From the NCBI GenBank assembly GCA_902779675.1, contig CACZCK010000017.1, forward strand, positions 1-58,844: DNA of 58,844 nt. The letters are read 5' to 3'. This document shows positions 31,873 through 42,920 of the stretch, piece by piece (the first letter of the stretch is position 1; every line of letters starts with the position of its first letter). The translations under genes were made by a program, and so were the position numbers. Below the pieces are notes generated by a model. That model did no database searches. It had not been told where the DNA came from and worked only from the letters and a program-made list of their open reading frames with translations. Origin of the DNA: an uncultured Coriobacteriaceae bacterium (lineage in GTDB: Bacteria; Actinomycetota; Coriobacteriia; Coriobacteriales; Atopobiaceae).

Positions 31873-32949
31873 TTAGTTTGCAAGCTCGAAGCTCACGTCA
31901 TCAAGGCTGGGGACGTGCAGAGCGATAAGTGCGCGAGCCTCGCGCTCCTGCTCGCCGCTCAGTTGGGCGTTAGTGGTGACGGTGGCCACGACACGCTGGT
32001 CCATCACATCGCCCGCCATGTCATAGGAGTCCTCCACGCCCACGCGGTACCCCACGAAGCCGGGCAACACGATGCGGAGCTCCTTGGTCACCTCCTCGGT
32101 GTCGTAGGGATCCGCCACCTCGAACACGGTCCCGTTCTCCTCGAGTGCGCTCTGAACCGTCTGGGACGAGAAATACAGGCAAGGTATCGCGAACACAGCC
32201 AGTGCAAGCACCAGACGACGGCGCAGCACGCGCGAGTCGTGGTCGGCCTCGGCAAGCTCCTCACTCGTCACGCGGCCGTCGCCGTCAAGGTCGCCCTTGA
32301 GGGGCATGCGAAGCCACACGAGCACCACGGTGGCCCCAAACGCGATGAATACCACGTTGACCAGGAACTCGTACAAAGCCGACAGCGCCTGCATGGCGTC
32401 CCCCAGCGCCAAACCATAGCCCGTCGAGCATAGGGGCGGCATGAGTGCCGTGGCCACCGCCACGCCGGCAAGCAATGTGGAGGGCTCCTGGCGCCGCGAG
32501 AGCCCCAGCGCGCCGGCGAACCCTCCCACTAGGGCGATGATGACGTCCCAGATGGTGGCGCTCGAGTTGGTGAGCAGCTCGGAGGTCTCCGTCGAAAGGG
32601 GCGAGAATGCGAAGTACAAGGTGGAGGTCACCAGGCAGATGCCCATCTGCAGCAGGAGGCCGCCCACGGCATGCCGAAGCACATGCATGTCCATGGAGGC
32701 CACGGCAAGCGCCATGGCCAGGGCGGAGCCCATGAGCGGGCAGACGAGCATCGCCCCGATGACGGCCTCGGTCGAGTTGATGTTGAGGCCGATCGAGGCG
32801 ATGAGCATCGCCGAGATGAGCTGGCAGAGATGGATGCCGTCAACCCGCGCGGCGGAGATGATGCGCTCACGGATGGTCGCGTACTTGGCACGTCCCCGGC
32901 TCACGTCAAAGGCGTCTCGCAGGACCTCCCAGATGCGCTCCACCCTCAT
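31873..32949 (-). CDS. DUF389 membrane protein with EF-hand-like loop
   Basis: This 358-residue protein has the DUF389 core (AMLIASIGLNINSTEAVIGAMLVCPLMGSAL, GLSRRQEPSTLLAGVAVATALMPPL) and about six membrane segments. An unusual feature is D-L-D-G-D-G-R-V-T-S-E-E at residues 220-231, a full match to the 12-residue EF-hand calcium loop, placed in a hydrophilic segment between membrane helices. The family function is not established. The start ATG 32949 lies five bases after the cysteine synthase stop, so both are probably in one operon. Confidence 0.85.
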   Translation of the reverse strand: MRVERIWEVLRDAFDVSRGRAKYATIRERIISAARVDGIHLCQLISAMLIASIGLNINSTEAVIGAMLVCPLMGSALAMALAVASMDMHVLRHAVGGLLLQMGICLVTSTLYFAFSPLSTETSELLTNSSATIWDVIIALVGGFAGALGLSRRQEPSTLLAGVAVATALMPPLCSTGYGLALGDAMQALSALYEFLVNVVFIAFGATVVLVWLRMPLKGDLDGDGRVTSEELAEADHDSRVLRRRLVLALAVFAIPCLYFSSQTVQSALEENGTVFEVADPYDTEEVTKELRIVLPGFVGYRVGVEDSYDMAGDVMDQRVVATVTTNAQLSGEQEREARALIALHVPSLDDVSFELAN

Positions 32950-32954
32950 GGGAA

Positions 32955-33887
32955 CTACTCCCCACAGAAGAGCTTGGTGGAGATGTAGCGCTCGCCGGTG
33001 TCGGGCAGAATCGTTACGACCGTCTTGCCGGGACCGAGCTCGCGCGCCATGCGCAGGGCGGCGACCACATTGGTGCCGCTGCTGATGCCACACATCAGGC
33101 CCTCCTCGCGCGCTAGGCGCCGGGCCATGGTAAGCGCCTCCTCGTCGGTCACCGTGACGATGCGGTTGTAGATGTCCTGGTCGAGGATCTCGGGCACGAT
33201 GCCGTCTCCAATGCCCATCTGCAGGTGCGTCCCCACCTTACCGCCTGAGAGAATGGCCGCCTGGTCGGGCTCGACAGCCCAGATCTGCATGTTGGGATTG
33301 ATGTGGCGCAGCACCAGACCAACGCCCGTGATGGTGCCACCCGTTCCGATGCCGCTGCAGAAGCCGTCGATCTCGCCGTCTACGTCAAACAGGATCTCGG
33401 CAGCGGTACCGAGGCGGTGCGCTGCCAGGTTGGTGCGATTCACGAACTGCTGCGGCACGTAGACCCGTGGGTCCTCCTCGGCCATGCGCAGCGCCATCTG
33501 GATGCACTCGTCAACGCAGGCGCCGATGTCGCCGTCATCGTGCACGAGCACGACCTCGGCGCCATAGTGCGTGACCAGCTTGCGGCGCTCGACGCTCACG
33601 CTGTCGGGCATGATGATGCGTGCGCGGTACCCCAGCACCGCCGCGACCAGTGCCAGACCGATACCCTGGTTGCCACTGGTGGGCTCCACGATGATGCTGT
33701 CGGGCTTGAGCAGGCCCAGCTCCTCTGCGGATCGAATCATGCGGGCGGCGGTACGCGTCTTGATGGAGCCTCCCACGTTGACCGCCTCGAACTTGACCAG
33801 AACGCGAGCCATGCCGGGCTCGACCACACGATTCAGGCGGATGAGCGGGGTGTGTCCAACCGCATCGAGTATGTTGTCGTAGACCAT
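32955..33887 (-). CDS. cysK: cysteine synthase (O-acetylserine sulfhydrylase)
   Basis: This 310-residue fold-type II PLP enzyme starts NILDAVGHTPLIRLNR. It has GGSIKTRTA with the PLP-binding Lys, EPTSGNQGIGLA in the asparagine loop, and GIGTGGTITG for the phosphate. It makes cysteine from O-acetylserine and sulfide. The start at 33887 is favoured by GGAG at six bases; an ATG six bases further up is possible. It is upstream of, and nearly adjacent to, the DUF389 gene. Confidence 0.92.
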   Translation of the reverse strand: MVYDNILDAVGHTPLIRLNRVVEPGMARVLVKFEAVNVGGSIKTRTAARMIRSAEELGLLKPDSIIVEPTSGNQGIGLALVAAVLGYRARIIMPDSVSVERRKLVTHYGAEVVLVHDDGDIGACVDECIQMALRMAEEDPRVYVPQQFVNRTNLAAHRLGTAAEILFDVDGEIDGFCSGIGTGGTITGVGLVLRHINPNMQIWAVEPDQAAILSGGKVGTHLQMGIGDGIVPEILDQDIYNRIVTVTDEEALTMARRLAREEGLMCGISSGTNVVAALRMARELGPGKTVVTILPDTGERYISTKLFCGE

Positions 33888-33963
33888 TGCCATCTCCGGG
33901 TCTTGATGTCTTGCCATTGGTGCATCCGTACCATAGTAGCGCCGGATGGCACCGATGTGCGCA

Positions 33964-34353
33964 CTACGCCTGATAGAACTTGTGGGCGTTGGTTGCGGAG
34001 GCACCCCAGTCCTGGTCGTTGGGGCGCGGCATGTGGCCGCCACCCAGGATGTGGATGTGGAAGTGCTTGACGCTCTGGCTGGCGTCGTCACCAGTGTTGA
34101 CCAAGATGCGGAAGCCGTTGGTCAACTTCTCCTGCGCCGCGATTGTCTTGACCACGCTGAAGCAGTGGCCCAGCGTAGCAGGCGGCACGTCGTCGGTGAT
34201 GTCACGATAATGGTCCTTGGGGATGATGAGCACGTGCGTGGGCATCAGCGGCTCCATGTCGCGAAATGCGATGCACATGTCATCCTCGTAGACCTTGTTG
34301 GTGGGAATCTCTCCTGCCCCGATCTTGCAGAAGATGCAGTTGGGATCGGTCAT
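33964..34353 (-). CDS. HIT-family nucleotide hydrolase
   Basis: This 129-residue protein has CIFCKI with two of the zinc-type cysteines, VLIIPKDH, and the HIT motif HFHIHILGG at the C-terminus. HIT (HinT-like) proteins cleave purine nucleoside phosphoramidates. The start has AGGAG upstream. It lies 76 bases upstream of cysteine synthase on the same strand. Confidence 0.92.
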   Translation of the reverse strand: MTDPNCIFCKIGAGEIPTNKVYEDDMCIAFRDMEPLMPTHVLIIPKDHYRDITDDVPPATLGHCFSVVKTIAAQEKLTNGFRILVNTGDDASQSVKHFHIHILGGGHMPRPNDQDWGASATNAHKFYQA

Positions 34354-34475
34354 GAACGCTCCTATCTCCTAGCGCCGACGGCGCGGGTGGTCGAAAGGAC
34401 ACTGTAGCACCCTATTGTTGTGCGCGCGTAAACGAGGGCGGGCCACGCTGACGTATTTCAAGCTGTGGATACTCT

Positions 34476-34512
34476 CCCCGGTGATTTGGGGAGTATCCCC
34501 AAATCACCGGGG
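34476..34512. repeat. intergenic hairpin, GGGGAGTATCCCC core
   Basis: CCCCGGTGATTTGGGGA pairs perfectly with its complement over 17 bases around a GTA loop. It lies between the HIT and valS genes. The stem is unlike the other copies, but the tip is the same. Confidence 0.8.
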
Positions 34513-34516
34513 ACTC

Positions 34517-34548
34517 TCGCGCGCTGGGGATACTCCCCTTTGCGCGAA
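34517..34548. repeat. intergenic hairpin, GGGGATACTCCCC core
   Basis: A second, imperfect hairpin directly after the previous one. The outer CGCGC/GCGCG arms relate to the TTCGCGCA family, and the core is GGGGATACTCCCC. Confidence 0.65.
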
Positions 34549-34607
34549 AATGAGGGAGGCCCCGGTGCGATGCCGAGGCCTCCCGAGTCAGCTCTGTTCC
34601 ACGCAGC

Positions 34608-37295
<2,688 letters not shown>

Positions 37296-37470
37296 AGTTG
37301 CACCTTTCTTGCAAAGTTGACATGCAAACAGACAGGATAGCACGTCAAGAGGTATAAGCTCTCCCATGACACAAGATGTGAACGTGGCTGCGCATGCGCT
37401 CCATGCTTGTCGCCGGTCCCCGGCGGCCCCGCATGCGGCGCGCCGGCCGACAGATTGCGATCGGAGTCCC

Positions 37471-38436
37471 ATGCTTGCGGCATTGCTCACCATCCTGCTC
37501 ATCAACCTCGCCCTGCGCGGAGTCGTGTGGTGCGTGCGCGCCTTCCTGCGCTGGCTGGACGAGGGCCCTCAGCTGCGGCACCTGGTGGACGAGGGATACC
37601 TACCGCAGAACCGAGTGGAGAGTGCCGAGGCGGCAGAGATCCGACAGTTTGCGGACGCCTGTGACGAGTGGCGGCACGAGATGCGTCTGGGGAGGCGCAC
37701 GCGCGCCGACCGGCCTCGCCTCACGCTCGAACAGCGGCGCGTGGTGCGCGACCTCGAGAGGCAGGCTCGTGCCGCCTACTTGGACAACATGACCCTCAGC
37801 TGGTTCCACATCGTGAGCGTCTTCGTCGTGGCAAGCTTCCTGGGCCTCATCATCGAGCAGGTGTACAGCTTTGTGGTGAACGGAGCCACCGAGAGCCGCG
37901 TAGGGCTGGTGTGGGGGCCGTTCTCCCCGCTCTACGGCTTCGGCGCGGTCTTTCTCACGATCATCTGCTGGCAGCTGCGGCGACGCAACGCCGGTAACCT
38001 CGCCGTATTCGTGACTGGCATGGTGGTGGGGGGACTGTTGGAGCAGGTGACGGGCTGGGGCATGGAGACCTTCCTGGGCGCCAGCTCGTGGGACTACACC
38101 GGCTACCCCGGCGCCCTGAGCAAGTGGGTCTGCGTGCCCTACCTCTTCTTCTGGGGCGCGCTGGGGCTGGTGTGGGCCCGGCTGCTCATGCCCTCCATGC
38201 TCTATCGCATAGGGATGCCGTCCACCGTGCGGCAGATGACCTTCGTGGCACTGCTGGCGCTGTACCTGGGCACGGACATCTTCATGACGGTGAGCTGCTT
38301 TGGGCGCATGGCGGCGCGCGACGCGGGCATCCCGGCGCTGACGCCCTTCCAGGAGTGGGTGGACGTGCACTACAGCGACAGCTTCATAGCCGGACGCTTC
38401 CAGAACATGGTCATCGGCAGCGAGGAGGCGGCATGA
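37471..38436 (+). CDS. CmpB-like putative ABC permease-type membrane protein
   Basis: This 321-residue protein has an N-terminal membrane helix, a charged helical region of about 100 residues and about five further helices with FLGLIIEQVYSFVVNG, GPFSPLYGFGAVF and GWGMETFLGASSWDYTGYPG. These are typical of the PF06541 (ABC_trans_CmpB) family, whose function is unknown. The ATG at 37471 with GGAG is chosen; the frame extends in-phase to an ATG at 37366 with poorly spaced AGAGG. Its stop overlaps the next start as ATGA. Confidence 0.8.
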   Translation: MLAALLTILLINLALRGVVWCVRAFLRWLDEGPQLRHLVDEGYLPQNRVESAEAAEIRQFADACDEWRHEMRLGRRTRADRPRLTLEQRRVVRDLERQARAAYLDNMTLSWFHIVSVFVVASFLGLIIEQVYSFVVNGATESRVGLVWGPFSPLYGFGAVFLTIICWQLRRRNAGNLAVFVTGMVVGGLLEQVTGWGMETFLGASSWDYTGYPGALSKWVCVPYLFFWGALGLVWARLLMPSMLYRIGMPSTVRQMTFVALLALYLGTDIFMTVSCFGRMAARDAGIPALTPFQEWVDVHYSDSFIAGRFQNMVIGSEEAA

Positions 38437-39182
38437 GCGCCACCACAGAGGGAACAACCGACCGCCTGAGACTCATCCTTGGCGACGAGGGGCTCGACCT
38501 CCTGCAACGCTCCCGCGTGATGGTGCTGGGCCTCGGCGGCGTGGGGTCAAGCTGCGCCGAGGCGCTCGCGCGCGGCGGCGTGGGGTCACTGGTGCTGGTA
38601 GACCGCGACGTGGTGACTCCGAGCAACATCAACCGACAGGCGCTGGCGTTCCAGAGCACCATCGGCCGCCCAAAGGCCGAGGTCATGGCCCAGATGGTGG
38701 CCGACATCAACCCTGCGTGCGCCACCCTTCCGGTGCAGGCGTTCATCGACAAGGACCGCGTGGCCAAGCAGCTCGGCGCTCTCCCCCGCCCCGACTACGT
38801 GGTAGACGCGATCGACACCATCTCGCAGAAACTGGCCATCGCTGCGTGGTGTCAGCAGGCAGGCATCCCCGAGGTCAGCGCCATGGGAGGCGCCAACAAG
38901 CTCGACCCCAGCCGTCTGCGCTTTGCCCCCATCGAGAAGACCACGGTCGACCCACTCGCGCGCATCGTGCGCAAGGAGTGCCGCAAGCGCGGCATCAAGG
39001 GGCTCGTGGCGCTCTACTCCGACGAGCAGCCGCGCGAGGCCGAGGGCAAGCGCGACGCCATCGACGAGCACGGCTTTGTGCGCGAAGGCCAGAGCATCCT
39101 GGGCACCATGAGCTACTTTCCACCTATCATGGGCCAGATGCTGGCAGGCTACGTAATTCGCGCGTTGACGGGACTGCTGTGA
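38433..39182 (+). CDS. tcdA: tRNA threonylcarbamoyladenosine dehydratase
   Basis: This 249-residue E1/ThiF-fold enzyme has GLGGVGSSCAEALARGG as ATP loop, VDRDVVTPSNINRQ, DAIDTISQKL and ATP-dependent active-site features of TcdA (CsdL). It converts the t6A base of tRNA to the cyclic ct6A form. It starts within the stop of the CmpB-like gene (ATGA), and its own stop overlaps the TatD start (TGATG), so three genes are tightly coupled. Confidence 0.9.
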   Translation: MSATTEGTTDRLRLILGDEGLDLLQRSRVMVLGLGGVGSSCAEALARGGVGSLVLVDRDVVTPSNINRQALAFQSTIGRPKAEVMAQMVADINPACATLPVQAFIDKDRVAKQLGALPRPDYVVDAIDTISQKLAIAAWCQQAGIPEVSAMGGANKLDPSRLRFAPIEKTTVDPLARIVRKECRKRGIKGLVALYSDEQPREAEGKRDAIDEHGFVREGQSILGTMSYFPPIMGQMLAGYVIRALTGLL

Positions 39183-39952
39183 TGGCGCCGACGCTCTACG
39201 ACATGCACGTGCATCTCGACTTCATGCAAGGCGCATCTGGAGTGGCCGCGGAGGCAGAGGCGCTTGGCTTGGGCATGCTCGCCGTCACCGTGACGCCCCA
39301 GGGCTACGAGCAGACCAGACGCGAGCTGGCGGAGGCACCCAGCGCATGCGTGGGCGTCGGCCTGCACCCCTGGTGGGTGGCCGACGGACGCTGCGGCACG
39401 ACGGACGTGCAGCTGGCTGCACAGCTGGTGCGCACCTCGCGCTATGTGGGCGAGATCGGCCTGGACCTCTCCCCCAAGCATGTTCCCGAAGGCTCGCTCG
39501 AGTCGCAGGTGGCGGCGCTCGAGACCGTGGCTGTGGCTTGCACGCAGACGAGCGACCATGCTGCGCCAAAGGTGCTTTCGCTGCATTCCGTGCGCGCCAC
39601 CGGCCTCACGCTAGACCTGCTCGAACGCACGGGAGCCCTCGCCACCTGCCACTGCATCTTTCACTGGTTCAGCGGCACCAGCGACGAGCTGCACCGCGCC
39701 GTCAAGGCAGGGTGCTGGTTCTCGGTCAACGAGATGATGCTGCGCACCAAGCGGGGCCGCGAGTACGCACGCCAGCTGCCCGCCGACCGCTTGCTGCTCG
39801 AGACCGACCTACCCCCTGGCGAGGACGTGCCATTCTCCGCCACGCAGATCATCGCGTCCCTCGAGCGTACGCTCGCACAGCTACAAACCATCCGAGGGTG
39901 CGACGTCAGGGGGCTCACCTGCGATAACGCTCAGAGGCTCTTGGGCCAATAG
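39182..39952 (+). CDS. TatD-family metal-dependent hydrolase
   Basis: This 256-residue TIM-barrel hydrolase has DMHVHLDF (metal-binding HxH), GVGLHPWW, EIGLDLS and LLETDLPP. Members act as 3'-5' DNA/RNA exonucleases or D-amino-acyl-tRNA hydrolases. It is translationally coupled to tcdA. It ends 342 bases before the tRNA-Leu gene. Confidence 0.87.
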   Translation: MAPTLYDMHVHLDFMQGASGVAAEAEALGLGMLAVTVTPQGYEQTRRELAEAPSACVGVGLHPWWVADGRCGTTDVQLAAQLVRTSRYVGEIGLDLSPKHVPEGSLESQVAALETVAVACTQTSDHAAPKVLSLHSVRATGLTLDLLERTGALATCHCIFHWFSGTSDELHRAVKAGCWFSVNEMMLRTKRGREYARQLPADRLLLETDLPPGEDVPFSATQIIASLERTLAQLQTIRGCDVRGLTCDNAQRLLGQ

Positions 39953-40007
39953 CACGTGTTTACCAATCGAGTCGCACCCCATCGCGCGCCGGCGCTCAAA
40001 AAAAACG

Positions 40008-40036
40008 TTGACGACACAAAGTCCATGTGATAGCTT
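40008..40036 (+). promoter_or_regulatory. promoter of small gene
   Basis: TTGACG (40008-40013) and TAGCTT (40031-40036) are separated by 17 bases and lie 29 bases before the small coding region. The -10 box is weak. Confidence 0.45.
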
Positions 40037-40064
40037 CACAAATCAGACTTGAAAGGAAGGCCGC

Positions 40065-40199
40065 ATGACCCGTCGCCTCGACATAGCTGCCAGCTTGAAA
40101 CTCATCGCCCAACGCGATGCGTTCGCTGCCCCATATGCCGAGAACGACCTGGTGCTGCTGGCGCAACCATCCTCCCAAGTCCACGATGCCAAACGGTAG
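40065..40199 (+). CDS. small protein of 44 residues, unknown function
   Basis: The sequence starts MTRRLDIAASLKLIAQRDAF and ends QVHDAKR, with no cysteine and no membrane helix. It is supported by an AAAGGAAGG ribosome site four bases before the ATG, a candidate promoter upstream and a strong hairpin 41 bases after the stop, so it looks like a free-standing transcription unit. I do not recognise it. A basic N-terminus and an amphipathic middle are visible. It may be a small regulatory protein, or the region may work as an RNA. Confidence 0.5.
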   Translation: MTRRLDIAASLKLIAQRDAFAAPYAENDLVLLAQPSSQVHDAKR

Positions 40200-40239
40200 G
40201 CATCACGCCATATAGGTAACGCAACTCGCACAAGACTGA

Positions 40240-40276
40240 GGCGCGGACTTGGGAGACCAGGTCCGCGCCTTGTTTG
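40240..40276 (+). terminator. intrinsic terminator of the small gene
   Basis: GGCGCGGAC (40240-40248) and GTCCGCGCC (40261-40269) form a long stem with further pairs inside, followed by TTGTTTG. It lies 18 bases before the tRNA-Leu gene. Confidence 0.7.
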
Positions 40277-40294
40277 TGCAGCGGTGCCGCACAA

Positions 40295-40380
40295 GCCCCC
40301 GTGGCGGAATTGGCAGACGCGGCAGCTTCAGGAGCTGTTGCCCGCAAGGCGTCCGAGTTCGAGTCTCGGCGGGGGCACCA
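40295..40380 (+). tRNA. tRNA-Leu (CAG)
   Basis: An 86-base class II tRNA. The acceptor GCCCCCG pairs with CGGGGGC, the anticodon loop TTCAGGA gives anticodon CAG, a long variable arm follows, then GAGTTCGAGTC in the T-arm and an encoded CCA. It reads CUG leucine codons, the expected major Leu codon at this GC content. Confidence 0.97.
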
Positions 40381-40429
40381 CAGACAACCGGGCACTATGC
40401 CCGAAGGCAGATACGAGAAAGGAAAGAGG

Positions 40430-41629
40430 ATGTTCGAGATCAGAGGAGCCCACGCTACGGCAGCATGCTATGCCACGCAGATCGAGGAGACGGCCGTCGA
40501 GCAGATTCGCGCCATGTGCGACCAGCCCTTCACCGACGGGGCGCATGTGGCAATCATGCCCGACGCGCACGCCGGCAAGGGCTGTACCATCGGTACGACC
40601 ATGCACGTCATCGACAAGGCCGTGCCCAACATAGTTGGCGTAGACATCGGCTGTGGCATGTACACCGTCGATGTGGGACGCACGCCCATCGACCTGCCCG
40701 CACTCGATGAGGCCTGCCATGCCATTCCCTCGGGAATGCGCGTGTGGGACGGTCGCAGGGAGCGCTTCGACCTCGAGGAGCTCCGCTGCTTCCGTGAGCT
40801 CAAGGACACGCGACGCCTCGAGCGCAGCATCGGCACGCTTGGTGGCGGTAACCACTTCATCGAGGTCGACGTCGCCTCGGACGGCACCCAGCACCTGGTC
40901 ATCCACTCGGGCAGCCGCAACCTGGGCACGCAGGTGGCCAACCTCTACCAGCAGCTGGCCATCGAGCTGCACCAGGGCAAGGAGGAGTACTTCGTGAAGC
41001 GCGATGCGCTGATCGCTGAGTACAAGGCCACCGGCCGCCGCAGCCAGATCCAGCAGGCGCTCAAGCAGCTCAAGTACACCGCTCGCGAGCCCGATGCGCC
41101 GAGGGACCTGTGCTGGCTGTGGGGCAGCTACCTGGACGACTACCTCCACGACGTGGCCGTCTGCCAGCGCTTCGCACGCCTGAACCGCGAGGTCATGGCG
41201 CGCGAGATCATCGCGATGTGTGGGCTCTCCGACCGCGACGCCTTCCACACGGTGCACAACTACATCGACACCGACGAGATGATCCTGCGCAAGGGCGCCA
41301 TCGCGGCACACGAGGGCGAGCTCGTGCTCATCCCCCTCAACATGCGCGACGGCTCGATCCTGGCACGCGGACGCGGCAACGCGGAGTGGAACTTCTCCGC
41401 ACCGCACGGAGCCGGCCGCCTCATGTCGCGCAAGGCCGCACGCGAGGGACTGAGCATGGAGGCGTACCGCGAGGCGATGGCCGGGGTCTACACCACCTCG
41501 GTCAGCGAGGCGACGCTCGACGAGGCGCCCGCGGCATACAAGAGTGTGGACGACATCATCGGCCCCATCGCCGAGTCGGTAGACATCGTCGAGGTCATGA
41601 GGCCTGTCTACAACTTCAAGGCCTCGTAA
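40430..41629 (+). CDS. rtcB: RNA-splicing ligase RtcB
   Basis: This 399-residue protein has the RtcB metal and guanylate motifs: GVDIGCGM, GGGNHFIEVD, IHSGSRNLG, VHNYID and FSAPHGAGRLMSR with the GMP-linked His. It joins 2',3'-cyclic phosphate and 5'-OH RNA ends, and in bacteria acts in RNA repair. The start at 40430 has GGAAAGAGG immediately upstream. It lies 49 bases downstream of tRNA-Leu, with which it might be co-transcribed. Confidence 0.93.
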   Translation: MFEIRGAHATAACYATQIEETAVEQIRAMCDQPFTDGAHVAIMPDAHAGKGCTIGTTMHVIDKAVPNIVGVDIGCGMYTVDVGRTPIDLPALDEACHAIPSGMRVWDGRRERFDLEELRCFRELKDTRRLERSIGTLGGGNHFIEVDVASDGTQHLVIHSGSRNLGTQVANLYQQLAIELHQGKEEYFVKRDALIAEYKATGRRSQIQQALKQLKYTAREPDAPRDLCWLWGSYLDDYLHDVAVCQRFARLNREVMAREIIAMCGLSDRDAFHTVHNYIDTDEMILRKGAIAAHEGELVLIPLNMRDGSILARGRGNAEWNFSAPHGAGRLMSRKAAREGLSMEAYREAMAGVYTTSVSEATLDEAPAAYKSVDDIIGPIAESVDIVEVMRPVYNFKAS

Positions 41630-41670
41630 CGCATGTAGGCGCAAGCAGAAGGCAGCTCCAACCATACGGC

Positions 41671-41706
41671 GACGGCCCGCACCGGAACGATCCGGGGCGG
41701 GCCGTC
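41671..41706. terminator. terminator between convergent rtcB and SPFH genes
   Basis: GACGGCCCGC and GCGGGCCGTC pair over ten bases, with CCGG/CCGG inside. It lies 41 bases past the rtcB stop and 23 bases past the SPFH stop on the opposite strand. Confidence 0.65.
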
Positions 41707-41729
41707 TGAACTCAGACACTGATGTCGTG

Positions 41730-42734
41730 CTACTTGTTGCCCTGCTCTGCCTTCTTGGCCTCCTCAGCCACGAGCAGGTCGCGCAGCACCGGCGCCGTCT
41801 GGCTGAACTCGCTGGGCAGCACCACCGTGCTGGCACCGGCACGTGCGAACTCCTCCATCATGCCGATGTGCTGGGTGTACTCGAACAGGCGGTTAGCCTC
41901 CTCGGAGCTGAGCTCAGAGCCCTGGATGACGTCGATGGAGTCGCGGATGCCCTGCGCGATGGCTACGCGCTGGTTGGCGATACCGCGGCCCTCGGCCTCC
42001 ATGGCCTCTGCCTTGGCCTGCGCGGCGATGACCGTCTTCTGGCGCTCGGCCTCGGCCTCGTTCTTGGCGGACTCGAGATCGTTTTTGGACGCGATGATGC
42101 GGTTCATGGACTGCTGCACGTCCTTGGGCAGCTTGATCGAGGTGATCAGCGTGGTCACGATCACGTAGCCGTACTCGCGCATCTTCTCGGAAACCACCTC
42201 GTCGATGGCGCGCGCGATGGCATCCTTCTCGGTGAAGACCTCGTCGAGCTTGCGGCTCGGGATCTGCGAGCGCAGTGCGTCGGCAAAGTAGTCCTTCATC
42301 TGCGCCACCGGATCGGTGAGCGTGTAGAGGCTCTTGTAGATGCCGGACGGACCCTCCAGCGGCTGGCTGTAGTCGACGTGATACTGCACGGATACGTCCA
42401 GCTCGATGGTCACGTTGTCCTCGGTCTTCGCGTCAAAGGTGATGTGCTCGTCCTCCGTCATGAGGCTCACGTCACGCACGCGGTCGATGAAGGGGATGCG
42501 CGCATGGAAGCCGGGACCCACCACCTGGTGGAACTTGCCCAGCCGCTCGATGACGCCCACGTGCTGCTGCTGGATGACGTAGAACCAGCCCTGGTAGCTG
42601 TCGCTCACCGTGCCATGCTGGTTTGTTGCCCCGCCCAAGATGCCGCCAATGACCTTGGCGATGATCAGAAGGGCGACGATGGGGATGAGCATGCTCGTAG
42701 CCATACCCAAAAGATCCCTAAAGCCGAAGTACAT
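41730..42734 (-). CDS. SPFH/stomatin-family membrane protein
   Basis: This 334-residue protein has an N-terminal membrane helix (SMLIPIVALLIIAKVIGGI), an SPFH domain (QQQHVGVIERLGKFHQVVGPGFHARIPFIDRV) and a helical Ala/Glu-rich coiled coil (NEAEAERQKTVIAAQAKAEAMEAEGRG). It is close to bacterial HflK/stomatin-like scaffolds that form cages in the membrane. The start has AAAGGAAAGGAA upstream. It lies next to the clp genes on the same strand, although a hairpin separates them. Confidence 0.9.
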   Translation of the reverse strand: MYFGFRDLLGMATSMLIPIVALLIIAKVIGGILGGATNQHGTVSDSYQGWFYVIQQQHVGVIERLGKFHQVVGPGFHARIPFIDRVRDVSLMTEDEHITFDAKTEDNVTIELDVSVQYHVDYSQPLEGPSGIYKSLYTLTDPVAQMKDYFADALRSQIPSRKLDEVFTEKDAIARAIDEVVSEKMREYGYVIVTTLITSIKLPKDVQQSMNRIIASKNDLESAKNEAEAERQKTVIAAQAKAEAMEAEGRGIANQRVAIAQGIRDSIDVIQGSELSSEEANRLFEYTQHIGMMEEFARAGASTVVLPSEFSQTAPVLRDLLVAEEAKKAEQGNK

Positions 42735-42852
42735 GTCCGTTCCTTTCCTTTAGGACCAACGACTCTGAGAGAGATGGTACCCCTTGGCGAATTGGCCCAA
42801 TCCGACCGCCCTTGCACATCATTTCTGCATCTAGTTGGGTGCCGGTAACGTT

Positions 42853-42910
42853 CAAAAAGGGGTAACCCCTTTCTGTCTCAGCTTGGACAGAAAGGGGTTA
42901 CCCCTTTTTG
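42853..42910. repeat. perfect 25-base-arm hairpin with GGGGTAACCCC in each arm
   Basis: The arms at 42853-42877 and 42886-42910 are perfectly complementary around an eight-base loop. Each arm contains its own GGGGTAACCCC palindrome. The segment GACAGAAAGGGGTTACCCC is shared with the hairpins at 49600 and 58000. It ends ten bases past the clpX stop. Confidence 0.85.
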
Positions 42911-42920
42911 TAGGCTCTTT

